NCBI GenBank assembly: GCA_937967665.1
Contig: CALBSZ010000177.1
Coordinates: 1-23,366, forward strand
Direction: 5' to 3'
Length of the DNA: 23,366 bases
Origin: an uncultured Planctomycetaceae bacterium
GTDB taxonomy: Bacteria > Planctomycetota > Planctomycetia > Pirellulales > Pirellulaceae
Shown here: positions 23,047-23,366 of the stretch, piece after piece
Numbering within the stretch: the first letter of the stretch is position 1
Layout of the letters: each line of letters starts with the position of its first letter
Translations under genes and position numbers: made by a program
The notes under the pieces: generated by a model
Told to the model about the DNA's origin: nothing
What the model saw: the letters and a program-made list of their open reading frames with translations, nothing else
Databases searched by the model: none

Positions 23047-23366
23047 GGTTCGTTCCTCGAAGGGTTACTCAATGATGCTGGTTCCGACCGATTGTGACAC
23101 AATGCGGCCAGCGACGCAACAAAGTAACCAAGTATTAACATGTGTTGCCGATCCATTGCTTCCAAGACTTATGAAGAACCATGAGCCAACAGTTCCGCTT
23201 CGAGCGTGTATGACGACGGAAGCTGGCGCTGTCGGACTAGTGCTACAGCGCACGGTCGCGACAAAAGGGGACAGGCTCGGTGATCCAAACGGTGAACAGC
23301 TCGACAATGACGCCGCGTCGCCGTGCCTGTCCCCTTTTGTCGCAAACCACGAGTAATATTGTGCCG
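23047..23366. other. 320-base non-coding edge region
   Basis: No credible gene lies here: the open frames are short and rest on shadow sequence. The stretch nearest 23046 should hold the promoter of the unknown secreted pair, but no clear boxes were found. The rest holds the prominent inverted repeat at 23258-23343. The region continues past the window edge. Confidence 0.5.
23258..23343. repeat. Long inverted repeat resembling a REP/MITE element
   Basis: Arms at 23258-23280 and 23321-23343 are 23 bases long and complementary except for one T/T mismatch (23277 against 23324); the outer 19 bases, GCGACAAAAGGGGACAGGC, match perfectly. The spacer is 40 bases. The AAAAGGGGACAGGC motif resembles repetitive extragenic palindromes I know from several bacteria where they accompany REP-associated tyrosine transposases; that link is from general knowledge and no such transposase is in this window. 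As a hairpin in RNA it has A- and T-rich arms (AAAAGGGG/CCCCTTTT), so it might also terminate transcription. Confidence 0.7.

Noticed and set aside
1..23366. tRNA, rRNA, CRISPR arrays, transposases
   Set aside because: None were seen; no regular spacer-repeat pattern, cloverleaf or transposase motif was found by eye.

Overview
The window reads as a piece of a planctomycete chromosome (Pirellula/Rhodopirellula-like), though no marker gene fixes the taxon. The reasons are: a giant YD-repeat protein that begins with the arginine-rich FESLEQRQLL motif typical of exported planctomycete proteins and carries a dockerin-like EF-hand segment; a DUF1080 (3-keto-disaccharide hydrolase family) secreted protein; a ceramidase-fold secreted protein; and a moderately GC-rich sequence with many short, secreted, family-poor proteins.

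Region 1 (1-9771) is a glycan-type locus. After the 3' end of a + strand gene cut by the window edge (to 244), five tightly spaced minus-strand genes form an apparent operon, read from 6782 down to 321. In order of transcription they are: a fused RfbF-type sugar-1-phosphate nucleotidyltransferase plus NAD-dependent epimerase/dehydratase, three zinc-finger class I C-methyltransferases of the TylC3/NovU/TcaB9 type, and a family-2 glycosyltransferase. Intergenic gaps are 13, 18, 6 and 23 bases. Upstream, separated by 182 bases with a hairpin, is a minus-strand cobalamin-binding-type radical SAM protein. Divergent from that is a small SAM methyltransferase on the + strand. The simplest reading is that the fused enzyme activates and modifies a nucleotide sugar (by homology, CDP-linked), the C-methyltransferases add branching methyl groups, and the GT2 transfers a sugar to a surface glycan. 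The substrates are inferred, not visible.

Region 2 (9843-16775) is one ~7 kb minus-strand gene for a YD-repeat/RHS protein of about 2310 residues. It has a planctomycete export-type N-terminus, a dockerin-like segment, a DUF6531-like entry, dozens of YD repeats, a canonical RHS core end and a ~164-residue C-terminal tip carrying a CxxCH motif. No same-strand gene follows it, so there is no adjacent immunity gene.

Region 3 (17222-23046) holds secreted proteins. On the + strand are a small lipoprotein, a ceramidase-fold protein whose catalytic Ser position is Thr, and a DUF1080 protein. Convergent to them are two minus-strand secreted proteins of unknown function that look like a two-gene operon (23046 to 19992). 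The right edge (23047-23366) has no gene but contains a striking inverted repeat with 23-base arms that looks like a REP/MITE-type element.

No rRNA, tRNA, CRISPR array, transposase or prophage gene was seen. The least familiar items are the nucleotidyltransferase-epimerase fusion with three tandem C-methyltransferases, the CxxCH tip of the RHS protein, the unknown secreted pair, and the terminal inverted repeat.
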